This document shows positions 44,404 through 52,667 of a stretch of DNA of 64,000 nt, in pieces; position 1 is the stretch's first letter, and every line of letters begins with the position of its first letter. A program made the translations under genes and the position numbers. Source of the DNA: Streptomyces sp. CG1 (GTDB taxonomy: Bacteria; Actinomycetota; Actinomycetes; Streptomycetales; Streptomycetaceae); assembly GCF_041080625.1 (NCBI RefSeq), contig NZ_CP163518.1, positions 4,402,001-4,466,000 of the forward strand, given 5' to 3'. The notes beneath the pieces are model-generated. The model was not told the DNA's origin. It ran no database searches and saw only the letters and a program-made list of their open reading frames with translations.

Positions 44404-45954
44404 ATGGCCGGAACCGAGAAACGAATGCCGCTGACAATGAGCCACCCAAAAACAACGTCCCGCGCTCGTGGCGTTGTGGCCACCGCCTACCTGAGTCTTT
44501 TCATGGTTTCCGCGGACAATTCCATCATCAATACCGCGGTCCCCAGGATATCGGCGTCATTGGGGGCAGGTACGCCGGATGTGCAAATGGCGATCGACGC
44601 CTACATGCTGGTGTTCGCTTCGTCATTGATCATCGCCGGCAGTCTCGTCGACCGCATGGGCGCGCGCCGTTCCTACGCGCTGGGAGTCGGCGTGTTCACC
44701 GCCGCTTCGCTGCTGGGGGCGTGCGCGCCCTCGGTACCCGCGTTGGTTCTGTCCCGCGCCGGAATGGGCATCGGGGCGGCGTTCGTCGTGCCGAGCATCT
44801 TCGGGCTGTTCGCCGCGGAGTTGACCGACGAGGGCAGACGGCGTGTCCTGGCGCTGTGGCCGGCGGTCGTCGGTCTGGGCGTGGCTGTCGGCCCGGTGCT
44901 CGGCGGCCTGCTGCTGACCCGTTTCTGGTACGGATCCATCTTTCTGCTGAACGTCCCCGTGGGGGTGCTCGCCCTCATCGGCACCGCCGTCCTGATCCTG
45001 CCCGTTGCCCCGGCACCCGCCGCGCGGCGTCCCAGTCCCGTCGGAGCGGTACTCCTGCTCACCGGTATCGGCCTGTTCGCCTCGGCCATCATCTTCGCCG
45101 TCGACGACCGGGTTCCCGGCTGGCTGCGGTTCGGTCTCGGCGCGGCCGGCCTGCTGACACTGGTCGGATACACGGTCCATGAGCGGCGTACGGACCGGCC
45201 GCTGTTCGACCTCGGCTACTTCCGCGAGCGGAAGTTCACCGGCGCCGTCGTGGCCATGTCCGGGCTGTTCTTCGCACTCTTCGGCACGGTGTTCCTGGCC
45301 GGCCAGTTCACCCAGTACGGGCTGGGCTGGAGTCCGCTGCAGGCCGGTGCCGGTCTGCTGCCGCTCGCGGTGGGGCTGACCTTCGCCTCGCTGACCTGCG
45401 TCAGGCTCACCACATGGCGCGGCCCCAAATCGGTCGTGGCCACGGGGCTCGGCCTCGGCGCCCTCGGTTGTGCCCTCTGCGCGGTGGCGGCCACGGATCT
45501 GCGGTACCCGCTGCTCGCCGCGGGGTTGCTGTCCTGTGGACTCGGCATGGGATGGTCCGTCGGCCCTGCGCTGACGCTGATCGTCACCAGCCTTCGGCCG
45601 GCCGACGCCGGTGTCGGTTCCTCTGTGAACGCCATGTTCCAGCAGATCTGCGGCGCCGGCGGTGTCGCGGTGATGGGCCTGGTCTTCTCCGCCGGATACG
45701 GAGCGAAGATCGCCGGCGCGCCCGGTCTGCCGACAGCGGCGCGATCGGTCAGCGGCGGCTACGACCTGCTCGCCCACGGATCGCGGCAGTCCACGTCGTG
45801 GTTCGTCCACGGGATCGGCTCCGGCCTTCTCACCGCCTGGATCATCGGCGCGGTGGTGGCATCGGCCGCTGTGGTCACCGTCCTCCTGGTCCTGCCCTCT
45901 CCCACCACGACCGCGGCCTCCCTCACTCCCGGATCGCGAAAGGTGAACGTCTGA
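44404..45954 (+). CDS. MFS drug exporter, DHA2 (14-TM) family
   Basis: A 516-aa transporter with about 14 hydrophobic segments. MFS motifs include SLVDRMGARRSYALG (loop 2-3), SRAGMGIGAAFVVPSIFGL, and motif C in VVGLGVAVGPVLGGLL of helix 5, the antiporter signature of DHA2 exporters. Candidate ATG starts are at 44404, 44425 and 44437. None has a strong ribosome site, and 44425 may be the real one. Its TGA overlaps the NRPS ATG (TGATG), so export and synthesis are coupled. It probably secretes the product. Confidence 0.88.
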   Translation: MAGTEKRMPLTMSHPKTTSRARGVVATAYLSLFMVSADNSIINTAVPRISASLGAGTPDVQMAIDAYMLVFASSLIIAGSLVDRMGARRSYALGVGVFTAASLLGACAPSVPALVLSRAGMGIGAAFVVPSIFGLFAAELTDEGRRRVLALWPAVVGLGVAVGPVLGGLLLTRFWYGSIFLLNVPVGVLALIGTAVLILPVAPAPAARRPSPVGAVLLLTGIGLFASAIIFAVDDRVPGWLRFGLGAAGLLTLVGYTVHERRTDRPLFDLGYFRERKFTGAVVAMSGLFFALFGTVFLAGQFTQYGLGWSPLQAGAGLLPLAVGLTFASLTCVRLTTWRGPKSVVATGLGLGALGCALCAVAATDLRYPLLAAGLLSCGLGMGWSVGPALTLIVTSLRPADAGVGSSVNAMFQQICGAGGVAVMGLVFSAGYGAKIAGAPGLPTAARSVSGGYDLLAHGSRQSTSWFVHGIGSGLLTAWIIGAVVASAAVVTVLLVLPSPTTTAASLTPGSRKVNV

Positions 45955-48527
45955 TGACTTCCGAAACGGGTGCCATGCTGTACTCCGCGATCGCCGCACA
46001 CGCGCACGATCGGCCCCACGCCACGGCGTTGTCCCGTGGCGATCGCCGACTGACGTACCGTGAACTCGCGGATGCCGCCGATTCCTTGGCCCTGCGGCTG
46101 GGCGATCTCGCCGTTGCGCCGGAGACCGTGGTGGTCATCGATCTGCCGGTCGACCCCGAAACCGTCGTCGCGATGGCCGCGGTCAGCAAGCTCGGCGCGG
46201 CCTTCACTCTGCTGGAGCCGGATCTGCCGGAGGCCCGCAAGCAGTTGATCATCGAGGACTGCCTCCCCGCCGCGTTGATCACGGAGTCCGGGGTGACTCG
46301 TGGTCCGCGGCCTGGGTCTCCGCTGGACGAACGGCTGGTCCGCCGTACCTCACCCGCCGCGTACATCGGCTACACCTCCGGCTCGACCGGCGTTCCCAAG
46401 GGCGCCGTCATCGAGCAGGCCGCACTGGAGAACCACGTGCGCGGCACCGTCGACTGGTACGGCCTGGGGCCGTCCGACAAGCGGCTGTTCTTCTCCTCGA
46501 TCGCGTTCGACCTGGCGCTGGAACAGATCTGCACGTCCATGGCCGTCGGCTGTGAGCTCGCCTTCCGGGACGAGAACTTCGTCTACGGCGGAGCCGACGA
46601 CTTCCTTTACCACTGCCGCCGCCTCGGTGTGACCGTGCTGAGCCTGCCGACGGGCGTGTTCAACGGGTTCGGCGCCGAATTGGCCGAAGCAGCAGATCAC
46701 TCGGCGCCGGACGTGCGGCTGGTGATGGCCGGCGGCGAGGCACCGACTCAGGCGGCGGTGGCGGCGTGGGCGAGGATCTCCCCCACCGGCACCCGCGTGG
46801 TGAACGGATACGGTCCGACCGAAACGGCCGTTGTCGTCTGTTACCGGGATCTGATGCCCGGCGACGCCATCGCGATCGGCACACCGCTCGACAACATCCG
46901 CTTCCGGCTGGAACCCCTGGATGCGGAGAGCGACGCGACCGGGCTGGTCATCCAGGGTGTCGCGGTCGGCCGTGGCTACCTGGGGCAGGCGGCGTCGTCC
47001 TCGGCGTTCTGCATGCTCGACGGCGAATGGTCCTACCGCACCGGCGATGTGGCCACAGCGAGAAGTGACGGCGGCTTCGACCTGCACGGCCGCTTCGACG
47101 CACAGGTCAAGGTGCACGGCGGATTCCGCGTGGAACTCGGTGAGATCGTCTCCCGGCTCCTGGCCGTCGACTTCGTCCTCGACGCGGTCGTGGTTCCCTT
47201 CGACGGCGTCAGCAGCCGGCTCCTCGCCGCGTGGGTCCGGCTCGACAAGGCCCTCGCGCCCCAGGCGGACACCGAGACGGAACTGGTGCGGCGGCTCTCC
47301 ACCACTCTGCCCGAGTACATGGTCCCCTCCCGCGTCACCGTGCTGGACGAGTTCCCGCTGACGTCACGCGGCAAGGTCGACCGCGCCGCACTGCGCGAGC
47401 TCGCGCAGTCCCGGGCGGGCGCCGGCGCCGAGGAGGACGCCGACCCGGCCGACGTGAGCGAACAGCTCCGGCTGGCATGGCGCCACGTGCTGGGCAGTCC
47501 GCCCCCGGACGAGTCGGCCAGTTTCTTCGCGGTGGGCGGCAACTCGATCAGGGCCATCGAGCTGATCACCCAGGTGCGCGACAGGCTGGGCGTGCAGCTG
47601 CGCGCGGCCGAGCTGTACCGGGCCCCCCGCTTCGACGCCCTCGCACGGATTCTGACCGATCGCCGTGCGGGGATACCCACCGCACACCACACCACCGGCA
47701 CCACCCTCGTGACGATGCGTCCGGGGGGCCGGGACAGGTTGTGGGTCTTCCTTCCGCCCCTGTCCGGGGCCGTCACCCGGTACGCGGCGATGTCCCGGAT
47801 GCTGCCCGCGGGGGACACCGTGTGGGCCATGGAGACTCCCCCCGAGTTGTCCGGCAAGGGAATGGCGACGCTCGCCGACGGGCTGGCCCAGGTGCTGCTG
47901 GCCCAGGGCGCCGACCGGTTCGGCAGCATCTGCGTGTCCGGATTCTCGCTGGGCGGCGTGTTCGGCTACGAGGTCGCTCGTCGGCTCCATGACAGCTGTG
48001 ATGCGGTTCGCGCCCTGCTCATCGACCCGCCGGATCCCGGTGCGCACCGCGTGAGCGCGTACGACGCCTTCGACATCTTCGTCCGGGTCGGGTGGTCGAT
48101 CCCCACGCCGGCGCAGCAGTTCATCGACGCGGACGGTGGCTTCGACCTCGCCGCGGTCGCTGTCGCGGCCAAGGACGCGGGGACGCTGGCCCGGGACGCC
48201 GACCAGCAGGAGATCGTGGACGCCTGGGCCGTTTACGAGTCCAACGCGCGGATTCTCGACGGCTGGGTACTGAGCCGGCCCGACGGGCTGCACGTGCGCC
48301 TCCTGCAGGGCGACACTGGCGGCGAGATCGACTACAGCCGCCGCGGACCGACCACCGTCGCCGGTCATGGGGACCGACCGTGGATGCGGGGACGAGCCAT
48401 CGGCCAGTGGCGGGACATCCTGTCGGACGACGGCGTGGACAGGTTGCCGGTCGACCATTTCGCCCTGCTCGAGTCCCCCAACGACGAACTGGTCCGGGAC
48501 TGGCTCGCGGCACGGGCGCGCCTGTGA
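45954..48527 (+). CDS. single-module NRPS: adenylation-thiolation-thioesterase
   Basis: An 857-aa enzyme. The A domain (about 1-485) has core motifs YTSGSTGVPKG (140-150), NGYGPTE (284-290), YRTGD (361-365), GRFDAQVKVHGGFRVELGEI and TSRGKVDR. The T domain (500-570) has its phosphopantetheine Ser531 in FFAVGGNSIRA. The TE domain (590-857) has nucleophile Ser665 in GFSLGG, an Asp near 691-694 and His835 in VDHF. There is no condensation domain. The Asp that binds the substrate amino group is present (SSIAFDLALEQ). My manual specificity reading, D-L-E-G-V-A-G-V-V-K, matches nothing I know. Confidence 0.9.
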   Translation: MTSETGAMLYSAIAAHAHDRPHATALSRGDRRLTYRELADAADSLALRLGDLAVAPETVVVIDLPVDPETVVAMAAVSKLGAAFTLLEPDLPEARKQLIIEDCLPAALITESGVTRGPRPGSPLDERLVRRTSPAAYIGYTSGSTGVPKGAVIEQAALENHVRGTVDWYGLGPSDKRLFFSSIAFDLALEQICTSMAVGCELAFRDENFVYGGADDFLYHCRRLGVTVLSLPTGVFNGFGAELAEAADHSAPDVRLVMAGGEAPTQAAVAAWARISPTGTRVVNGYGPTETAVVVCYRDLMPGDAIAIGTPLDNIRFRLEPLDAESDATGLVIQGVAVGRGYLGQAASSSAFCMLDGEWSYRTGDVATARSDGGFDLHGRFDAQVKVHGGFRVELGEIVSRLLAVDFVLDAVVVPFDGVSSRLLAAWVRLDKALAPQADTETELVRRLSTTLPEYMVPSRVTVLDEFPLTSRGKVDRAALRELAQSRAGAGAEEDADPADVSEQLRLAWRHVLGSPPPDESASFFAVGGNSIRAIELITQVRDRLGVQLRAAELYRAPRFDALARILTDRRAGIPTAHHTTGTTLVTMRPGGRDRLWVFLPPLSGAVTRYAAMSRMLPAGDTVWAMETPPELSGKGMATLADGLAQVLLAQGADRFGSICVSGFSLGGVFGYEVARRLHDSCDAVRALLIDPPDPGAHRVSAYDAFDIFVRVGWSIPTPAQQFIDADGGFDLAAVAVAAKDAGTLARDADQQEIVDAWAVYESNARILDGWVLSRPDGLHVRLLQGDTGGEIDYSRRGPTTVAGHGDRPWMRGRAIGQWRDILSDDGVDRLPVDHFALLESPNDELVRDWLAARARL

Positions 48528-49043
48528 GGCGAGCCGGGACCACATCCCGGCCGAACCGTCGCAGGCGATCTCGGCTCCCTCTCGCCGGAGTGGCTCTCGA
48601 CGGTGGGACACGGGTCTTCGGATCGCCCTTGTGACGGCTGCTGGTCCGTGGCACAGGGCACAGGGCGAGTGCTGTCGGGGCGGGTCGGCAATGACACGTG
48701 GGCGCTTCGGCGCCCCGGTGCCACGTTCTCGGTGCCGAGCTGCCGGGCCGCCCCGCGCGACGACCACAACAGGGCCGCAATCGGCATGGTGGGGGCCCGT
48801 ACCCCGCCAGGCCGGGCGCCCCGGCCTCCTGCGCCACGCCCGGGACTCCGAGTACATCGCCGCCGTCACCGGCCAGGCGCTCCAGGGGCACCGCCCCAGA
48901 ACCCGGCAAACGAGCCGAGGAGCCGACCGCCGCTGTTCCTAGGAAGCAGCGGCCATCGGCCTTGCAGCGGACAGCGGGATCCGCGGCCGTGCCCATAGCG
49001 TGGCCGCCCCAGCACAAGGCATCTGTACACGTTCGAGCCATAC

Positions 49044-49136
49044 GGCCGGTGGGCGGTGCAGCGAGGCATACGCGCGCGTGATCGCGTGATCGGTCGGCGT
49101 CCTCGCCGTCGTGTGGCTGACCGTCCTCGGCTGCGA
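49044..49136 (+). repeat. 85-bp dispersed repeat, copy 2
   Basis: This segment aligns with 34459-34544 (blocks GGTGCAGCGAG, ACGCGCGC, TCGGTCGGCG, GCCGTCGT) with an insertion of about 9 bp. It sits directly before the pmt vestige, as expected for the end of an integrated element. Confidence 0.55.
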
Positions 49137-49146
49137 CCGGAACAGG

Positions 49147-49186
49147 CCACTTCGAAGGTTTCTGGCCGCTGGACACCTGGGTCTGA
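49147..49186 (+). repeat. right attachment vestige: internally deleted pmt 3' end
   Basis: The frame reads HFEGFWPLDTWV-stop, i.e. the Pmt C-terminus (FWPL...DTWV) with about 17 residues removed in frame. TTTCTGGCCGCT (49159-49170) and GGACACCTGGGT (49171-49182) are each identical to pmt. The chance of both blocks meeting in frame before a stop is low. Confidence 0.7.
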
Positions 49187-49371
49187 GCCGCGGTTTCGGC
49201 GGGCGGGACGCCGTGGGCCCCGGCGGATCGGACCGGCGTGCGATTGTCGCAAGCCTGCTACGGATTCGCCGCGGACATCACCCTCGTAGGTGGGGACTTT
49301 AAGGTGGGTGCCGTCGTTGAGGAGTGTGTGGGCCACGGGGACCCTGGGGAAGGCACGGAGGAACTGAGGCT

Positions 49372-51042
49372 GTGGGCAACAGAAGGCGCGTCGCCGAGCG
49401 ACGGAAGACCACCAGGCCCGTCGTGGTCGGCGGGATGATCGCCGTGTTCGTCGGCGGCGTCGGGTTCGGTGCGTACGCGCTGACCGACGGCGGCGCGGCG
49501 GCCGACGAACGTACGTCCGCCACGTCCGACCACAAGGCCGTCAAGTCCGGTCCGCTCAGCGCCGCCGAGATCCGCACGGCCTCCACCCTTTTCCTCACCG
49601 CGTGGCAGCAGGGCAGGATCGACGAGGCGGCCGCCGCCACCGACGACGCCTCCTCCGCCACCACGCTGCTCACCGGCTACACCAAGGACGCCCGGCTGAA
49701 GAACGTCACGCTCACGCCCGGCACGCCCGCGGGCGCCAAGGTGCCGTTCACCGTCAAGGCAACGGTGTCGTACAAGAACCTCAGCAAACCGCTGGCGTAC
49801 GGCAGTTCGCTCACCGTGGTGCGGCGGGCGAGCGACGGCAAGCCGCTGGTCAACTGGCACTCCTCCGTCGTCCACCCGGATCTGCAGGACGGCGACACGC
49901 TCGTGACCGGAGAGTCCGGCACCCCGCCGGTCAAGGCGCTGGACCGCGACGGCGGCGAGCTGACGGCCGCCAAGTACCCCTCCTTGGGCCCGGTGCTGGA
50001 CGGGCTGCGGGAGAAGTACGGCAAGACGGCGGGCGGCAAGGCCGGTATCGAGCTGCGCGTGGTGCGCGGCAAGGCCTCGCAGAAGGCCCAGCTGTCCGAC
50101 AAGACACTGGTGGAGCTGAGCCACGGCACACCGGGCACGGTGAAGACGACGCTGAACCCGGACCTCCAGACGGCGGCCGAGCAGCAGGTCGGCAAGCGGC
50201 AGCAGGCGTCCGTGGTCGTCGTACGGCCCTCGACCGGCGAGATCCTCGCCGTCGCCAACAGCGGGCACGGCTTCAACGTCGCCTTCCAGGGCTCCCTCGC
50301 GCCCGGTTCCACGATGAAGATCGTGACGTCGACGATGCTGTTCGAGAAGAAGCTCATCACCCCGGACGCCTCGCACCCGTGCCCCAAGACGTACAAGCTG
50401 GCGGGCTGGACGTTCCACAACGACGACAACTCCGAGATCAAGAAGGGCACGTTCAGGCAGAGCTTCGGGGCCTCCTGCAACAACGCGTTCATCGACTTCG
50501 CGCCGAAGCTGGCCGACAGCGACCTGACGAAGGAGGCCCAGCAGGTCTACGGCCTCGGCATGGACAACTGGTCCATCGGCGTCCCGTCGTTCGACGGCTC
50601 CGTCCCGGTAGAGAGCGGCGCTCAGATGGGCGCCTCGCTGATCGGGCAGGGCGGGGTGCGCATGAACCCGCTGAACATGGCGTCGGTGGCGGCGACGGTG
50701 GAGTCGGGCGTCTTCCACCAGCCGTATCTGGTCGCCCCCACGGTGGACAACCGCACGCTGGCGAAGGCCGCGCGCACCATGTCGTCCGAGACGCAGTCCC
50801 AGCTGAAGGACGTCCTGAAGTTCACCGCGGATTACGGCACCGCGGCCAAGGCGATGGCGGGCATGAGCGGGGACTACGGCGCGAAGACGGGCTCTGCCGA
50901 GGTCGACGGGCAGAAGAAGCCGAACGGCTGGTTCACCGCCTACAAGGGCGACCTCGCCGCCGCCGGCGTCGTGCAGGCGGGCGGCCACGGCGGCGACACG
51001 GCCGGGCCGATCGTGGCGGCCCTGCTGAAGACGGGCGGCTGA
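49372..51042 (+). CDS. penicillin-binding protein, transpeptidase with MecA_N (NTF2-like) domain
   Basis: A 556-aa class B-type PBP. A membrane anchor lies near residues 18-37 (VVVGGMIAVFVGGVGFGAYAL). A MecA_N-like domain follows (about 60-180), and the transpeptidase domain has Ser313-T-M-K, Ser368-Cys-Asn and Lys505-Thr-Gly. All three active-site motifs are intact. It cross-links peptidoglycan, and relatives of the PBP2a type can have low beta-lactam affinity. The GTG at 49372 follows GGAGG. It abuts ssgE tail to tail, which suits a role in sporulation or division. Confidence 0.9.
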   Translation: MGNRRRVAERRKTTRPVVVGGMIAVFVGGVGFGAYALTDGGAAADERTSATSDHKAVKSGPLSAAEIRTASTLFLTAWQQGRIDEAAAATDDASSATTLLTGYTKDARLKNVTLTPGTPAGAKVPFTVKATVSYKNLSKPLAYGSSLTVVRRASDGKPLVNWHSSVVHPDLQDGDTLVTGESGTPPVKALDRDGGELTAAKYPSLGPVLDGLREKYGKTAGGKAGIELRVVRGKASQKAQLSDKTLVELSHGTPGTVKTTLNPDLQTAAEQQVGKRQQASVVVVRPSTGEILAVANSGHGFNVAFQGSLAPGSTMKIVTSTMLFEKKLITPDASHPCPKTYKLAGWTFHNDDNSEIKKGTFRQSFGASCNNAFIDFAPKLADSDLTKEAQQVYGLGMDNWSIGVPSFDGSVPVESGAQMGASLIGQGGVRMNPLNMASVAATVESGVFHQPYLVAPTVDNRTLAKAARTMSSETQSQLKDVLKFTADYGTAAKAMAGMSGDYGAKTGSAEVDGQKKPNGWFTAYKGDLAAAGVVQAGGHGGDTAGPIVAALLKTGG

Positions 51043-51381
51043 TCAGCCGCGTACGGGCTCTGCGGTGTAGGTGCGGCGCAGGAAGCTGAGCAGCGCCTTC
51101 GACTCGAACTGCACCACCTCGACGCCGTGGGCGGAGTGGAACTCCACGACCGCCTGGACGCGTCCGCACGGCCACACCCGTACGTCCCCGCTCTCGGCCG
51201 GTGCCCGTAGTCCTCGTTCCAGCAGTGTGCGCGAGAAGGTCCACTCGTGAGTGCCGGGCAGGTCGAACCGGACGGACCGTGGATCGGAGTCGGGGTCGTA
51301 CCGCAGCAGCACGGGTACGGCCCCCGGGTCCTCTTCGTCCGTGACGATATGGGCGCGCGCGTACTGCTCGACCACAGACAT
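51043..51381 (-). CDS. ssgE: SsgA-like sporulation/cell division protein (SsgE-type)
   Basis: A 112-aa SALP protein. RFDLPGTHEWTFSRTLLERGL, DVRVWPCGRVQAVVEFHSAHG and ALLSFLRRTY are family signatures. These small proteins occur only in sporulating actinomycetes and steer septum formation and spore-wall synthesis. I name it SsgE because S. coelicolor ssgE lies beside PBP genes in the same arrangement near pmt. Its stop immediately follows the PBP stop (TGATCA), with no room for a terminator between them. Confidence 0.83.
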   Translation of the reverse strand: MSVVEQYARAHIVTDEEDPGAVPVLLRYDPDSDPRSVRFDLPGTHEWTFSRTLLERGLRAPAESGDVRVWPCGRVQAVVEFHSAHGVEVVQFESKALLSFLRRTYTAEPVRG

Positions 51382-51536
51382 CGGACCGCCCTTTCACGCT
51401 GAGTGACATACACAAAAGCCGTGCTTCCGCTTTCCCTCCAATGTCGCACATTTTCCGGTTCACGCCTTCGGGAACGGCTTGTCTTACGAAACGGACGCAC
51501 GACTGGTTTCGATCCGAAGTCCGTGACAATGGGCGC

Positions 51537-52001
51537 GTGACGAACGAGGACCGGACCGTCGAGGGGTCGCTGCTGCTGGACGACCAACTGTGCTTCGCGC
51601 TGTACGCCGCCCAGCGCGCCGTGACCGCCGCATACCGTCCACTTCTGGACGACCTCGGGCTCACCTACCCGCAGTACCTCGTGCTGCTGGTGCTGTGGGA
51701 GCGCGGCGAGACCAGCGTGAAGGAACTGGCGCGCGCCCTGCGCCTGGACTACGGAACCGTCTCGCCGTTGCTGAAGCGGCTGGAGGGGGCGGATCTGGTG
51801 CGCAGGGAGCGCGCGGCCGACGACGAGCGCTCGGTGCTCGTCGCGTGCACGGGGCGCGGAGAGCAACTCAGGGAGCGCGCAGCGCGCGTCCCCGGCGCGC
51901 TGCTTACGACCACGGGCCTCGGCGCGCAGGAGGTCGCGCGGTTGCGTGAGGAGTTGTGGAAGCTCACGGGGCGCGCCGACGCGGCGGCCGACCGGCACTG
52001 A
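51537..52001 (+). CDS. ohrR: OhrR-type MarR regulator of organic peroxide response
   Basis: A 154-aa MarR protein of the OhrR branch. The peroxide-sensing Cys19 is in LLLDDQLCFALYAAQRAV, and the winged helix is LRLDYGTVSPLLKRLEGADLV with the wing RERAADDERSVLV. Oxidation of that Cys releases the repressor from DNA. The GTG at 51537 was chosen because OhrR proteins begin shortly before the LDDQLCF motif. The ohr gene follows in the same direction, 152 bp downstream. Confidence 0.87.
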   Translation: MTNEDRTVEGSLLLDDQLCFALYAAQRAVTAAYRPLLDDLGLTYPQYLVLLVLWERGETSVKELARALRLDYGTVSPLLKRLEGADLVRRERAADDERSVLVACTGRGEQLRERAARVPGALLTTTGLGAQEVARLREELWKLTGRADAAADRH

Positions 52002-52108
52002 TCGCACGAGCCCACGGCACCGATCGCCCAGTACCCACAGCCCTGATCTCGCGTTACCCGCGGTTGCCACCCCCGGGTGCCGCCCACCGACATACCAGCC
52101 AGTACCTT

Positions 52109-52121
52109 GTGCACGATGCAC
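52109..52121. promoter_or_regulatory. candidate OhrR operator
   Basis: A 13-bp palindrome GTGCACGATGCAC lies 32 bp before the ohr start, inside a direct repeat of CTTGTGC (52106 and 52121). Its place in the ohrR-ohr gap fits an OhrR site; binding is inferred. Confidence 0.5.
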
Positions 52122-52153
52122 TTGTGCGCCACTAGTCCCGGGGGAGGCCGGCC

Positions 52154-52600
52154 ATGACCGAGGACACCGCTGTCGACACCCGTCCGACGAAGATCATGTA
52201 CGTCGCCGAAGCCACCGCGCACGGCGGCCGCGACGGCTACGTCACCAGCCAGGACGGCCAGATCGAGCTGAGGGTCGCGATGCCTCCGGAGCTGGGCGGC
52301 GACGGCAACGGCACCAACCCGGAACAGCTGTTCGCAGCGGGCTACAGCTCCTGCTTCCACAACGCGCTGATCCTGGTCGGCAACCGCGAGGGCTACGACC
52401 TCACCGGCTCCACGGTCGCCGCCAAGGTCGGCATCGGCCCGAACCGGCAGCGCGGCTACGGCCTTGCGGTCGCCCTCAGCGTCTCCCTGCCGGTCCTCGA
52501 CCCGGACGTGGCGGCCCGGCTGGTGGACGCGGCGCACGACGTCTGCCCGTACTCCAACGCAACGCGCGGCAACATCGACGTAACGATCGTGCTGGGCTGA
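52154..52600 (+). CDS. ohr: organic hydroperoxide resistance protein (Ohr/OsmC)
   Basis: A 148-aa Ohr peroxidase. The two redox cysteines are Cys67 (GYSSCFHNAL) and Cys131 (DVCPYSNAT). NPEQLFAAGYSSC and the C-terminal strand NIDVTIVLG are family signatures. It reduces organic hydroperoxides with lipoylated protein as reductant in characterised members. It is controlled by the upstream ohrR. GGGGGAGG precedes the ATG. Confidence 0.93.
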   Translation: MTEDTAVDTRPTKIMYVAEATAHGGRDGYVTSQDGQIELRVAMPPELGGDGNGTNPEQLFAAGYSSCFHNALILVGNREGYDLTGSTVAAKVGIGPNRQRGYGLAVALSVSLPVLDPDVAARLVDAAHDVCPYSNATRGNIDVTIVLG

Positions 52601-52667
52601 TCCCACCGAGGAATCACAGGCTTGCGGCCCGTGTTCCACCCACTGTCGCAGGCGATCGGAAGGGACG

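Larger units (their letters stand above)
48528..49371. other. 844-bp island end with relic sequences
   Basis: No gene can be supported. It contains the second copy of the 85-bp repeat (49044-49136) and then the vestige of the pmt 3' end (49147-49186), followed by the upstream region of the PBP gene. This is the right border of the accessory DNA. Confidence 0.55.
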
